DNA of 64,000 nt from Polyangiaceae bacterium. Its GTDB lineage: Bacteria; Myxococcota; Polyangia; Polyangiales; Polyangiaceae. Numbering within the stretch: position 1 is the stretch's first letter; each line of letters starts with the position of its first letter. The position numbers and the translations under genes were made by a program. Positions 63,921-64,000 of this stretch are shown here, in pieces. Location: positions 1 through 64,000 of the forward strand of contig JAICTU010000001.1 of NCBI GenBank assembly GCA_025936205.1, read 5' to 3'. The notes beneath the pieces were generated by a model that made no database searches, was not told the DNA's origin, and worked only from the letters and a program-made list of their open reading frames with translations.

Positions 63921-63952
63921 GTAGAAACCCGGCGCGGACTTCGCGTTTCTAC
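63921..63952. terminator. Second hairpin near the right end
   Basis: GTAGAAAC (63921-63928) pairs perfectly with GTTTCTAC (63945-63952) around a 16-nt GC-rich loop. It could be a backup terminator or belong to a gene beyond the window; no T-tract follows. Confidence 0.35.
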
Positions 63953-64000
63953 TACTGGACCGCATAGACGCGCCGGCTGCGCCAGCCACGAGCCTCGCGC

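Overview
The window is high-GC DNA with long, densely packed genes. Several features point to a myxobacterium, most likely order Polyangiales: many secreted Cys-rich lipoproteins, two eukaryote-like Ser/Thr kinases, hybrid histidine kinases, a MYXO-CTERM-like surface-anchoring tail and MopE-like metal-binding repeats. This is inferred from gene content; there is no rRNA or other marker gene here.

Layout. 1-5601: a partial M14 carboxypeptidase and an S9 dipeptidyl peptidase (minus), then two secreted or membrane proteins of unknown role (plus). 5914-30363: a large plant-cell-wall (arabinoxylan) degradation island. It holds a ThuA-like lipoprotein divergent from a GH10 xylanase; a minus-strand operon GH51 arabinofuranosidase - GH39 xylosidase - CE1-type esterase; a plus-strand operon GH54 - unknown lipoprotein - outer-membrane beta-barrel - GH39 - GH54; an AraC regulator; a GH16 enzyme; a truncated PSD/DUF1592 gene joined to a headless Vgb-like propeller gene; a methyltransferase; a Cys-rich lipoprotein; and a third GH39. 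30679-35728: a NarK-type transporter and a tryptophan/kynurenine group (luciferase-like monooxygenase, an asparaginase II-kynurenine formamidase fusion, tryptophan 2,3-dioxygenase). 36374-49053: a serine-hydrolase pseudogene, a membrane Ser/Thr kinase, a GH5-like hydrolase, two hybrid histidine kinases with an acyl-CoA dehydrogenase, a MYG1 protein, a VWA lipoprotein and a TetR-like protein. 49604-58977: nucleotidyltransferase-like, MopE-like and TPR/PEGA-like proteins, a second Ser/Thr kinase, Maf, small membrane and pilin-like proteins, a leucine-rich lipoprotein and a DsbA/HCCA-isomerase protein. 59107-63858: an operon of DUF1552 protein, nucleoside-hydrolase-like protein and cytochrome-like PSD/DUF1592 protein.

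How the parts work together. Nearly all the glycoside hydrolases carry lipoprotein signals (one has a MYXO-CTERM-like tail instead), so arabinoxylan is probably cut at the cell surface. There is no SusC/SusD pair; the beta-barrel in the GH54 operon is the best candidate for oligosaccharide entry. A short asymmetric motif, (T/C)GACGCAAA, recurs in the upstream regions of the GH10/ThuA, GH51, GH16 and third GH39 genes and suggests one regulon, with the AraC protein as an obvious but unproven candidate regulator. Small palindromic repeat elements are dispersed in the intergenic regions.
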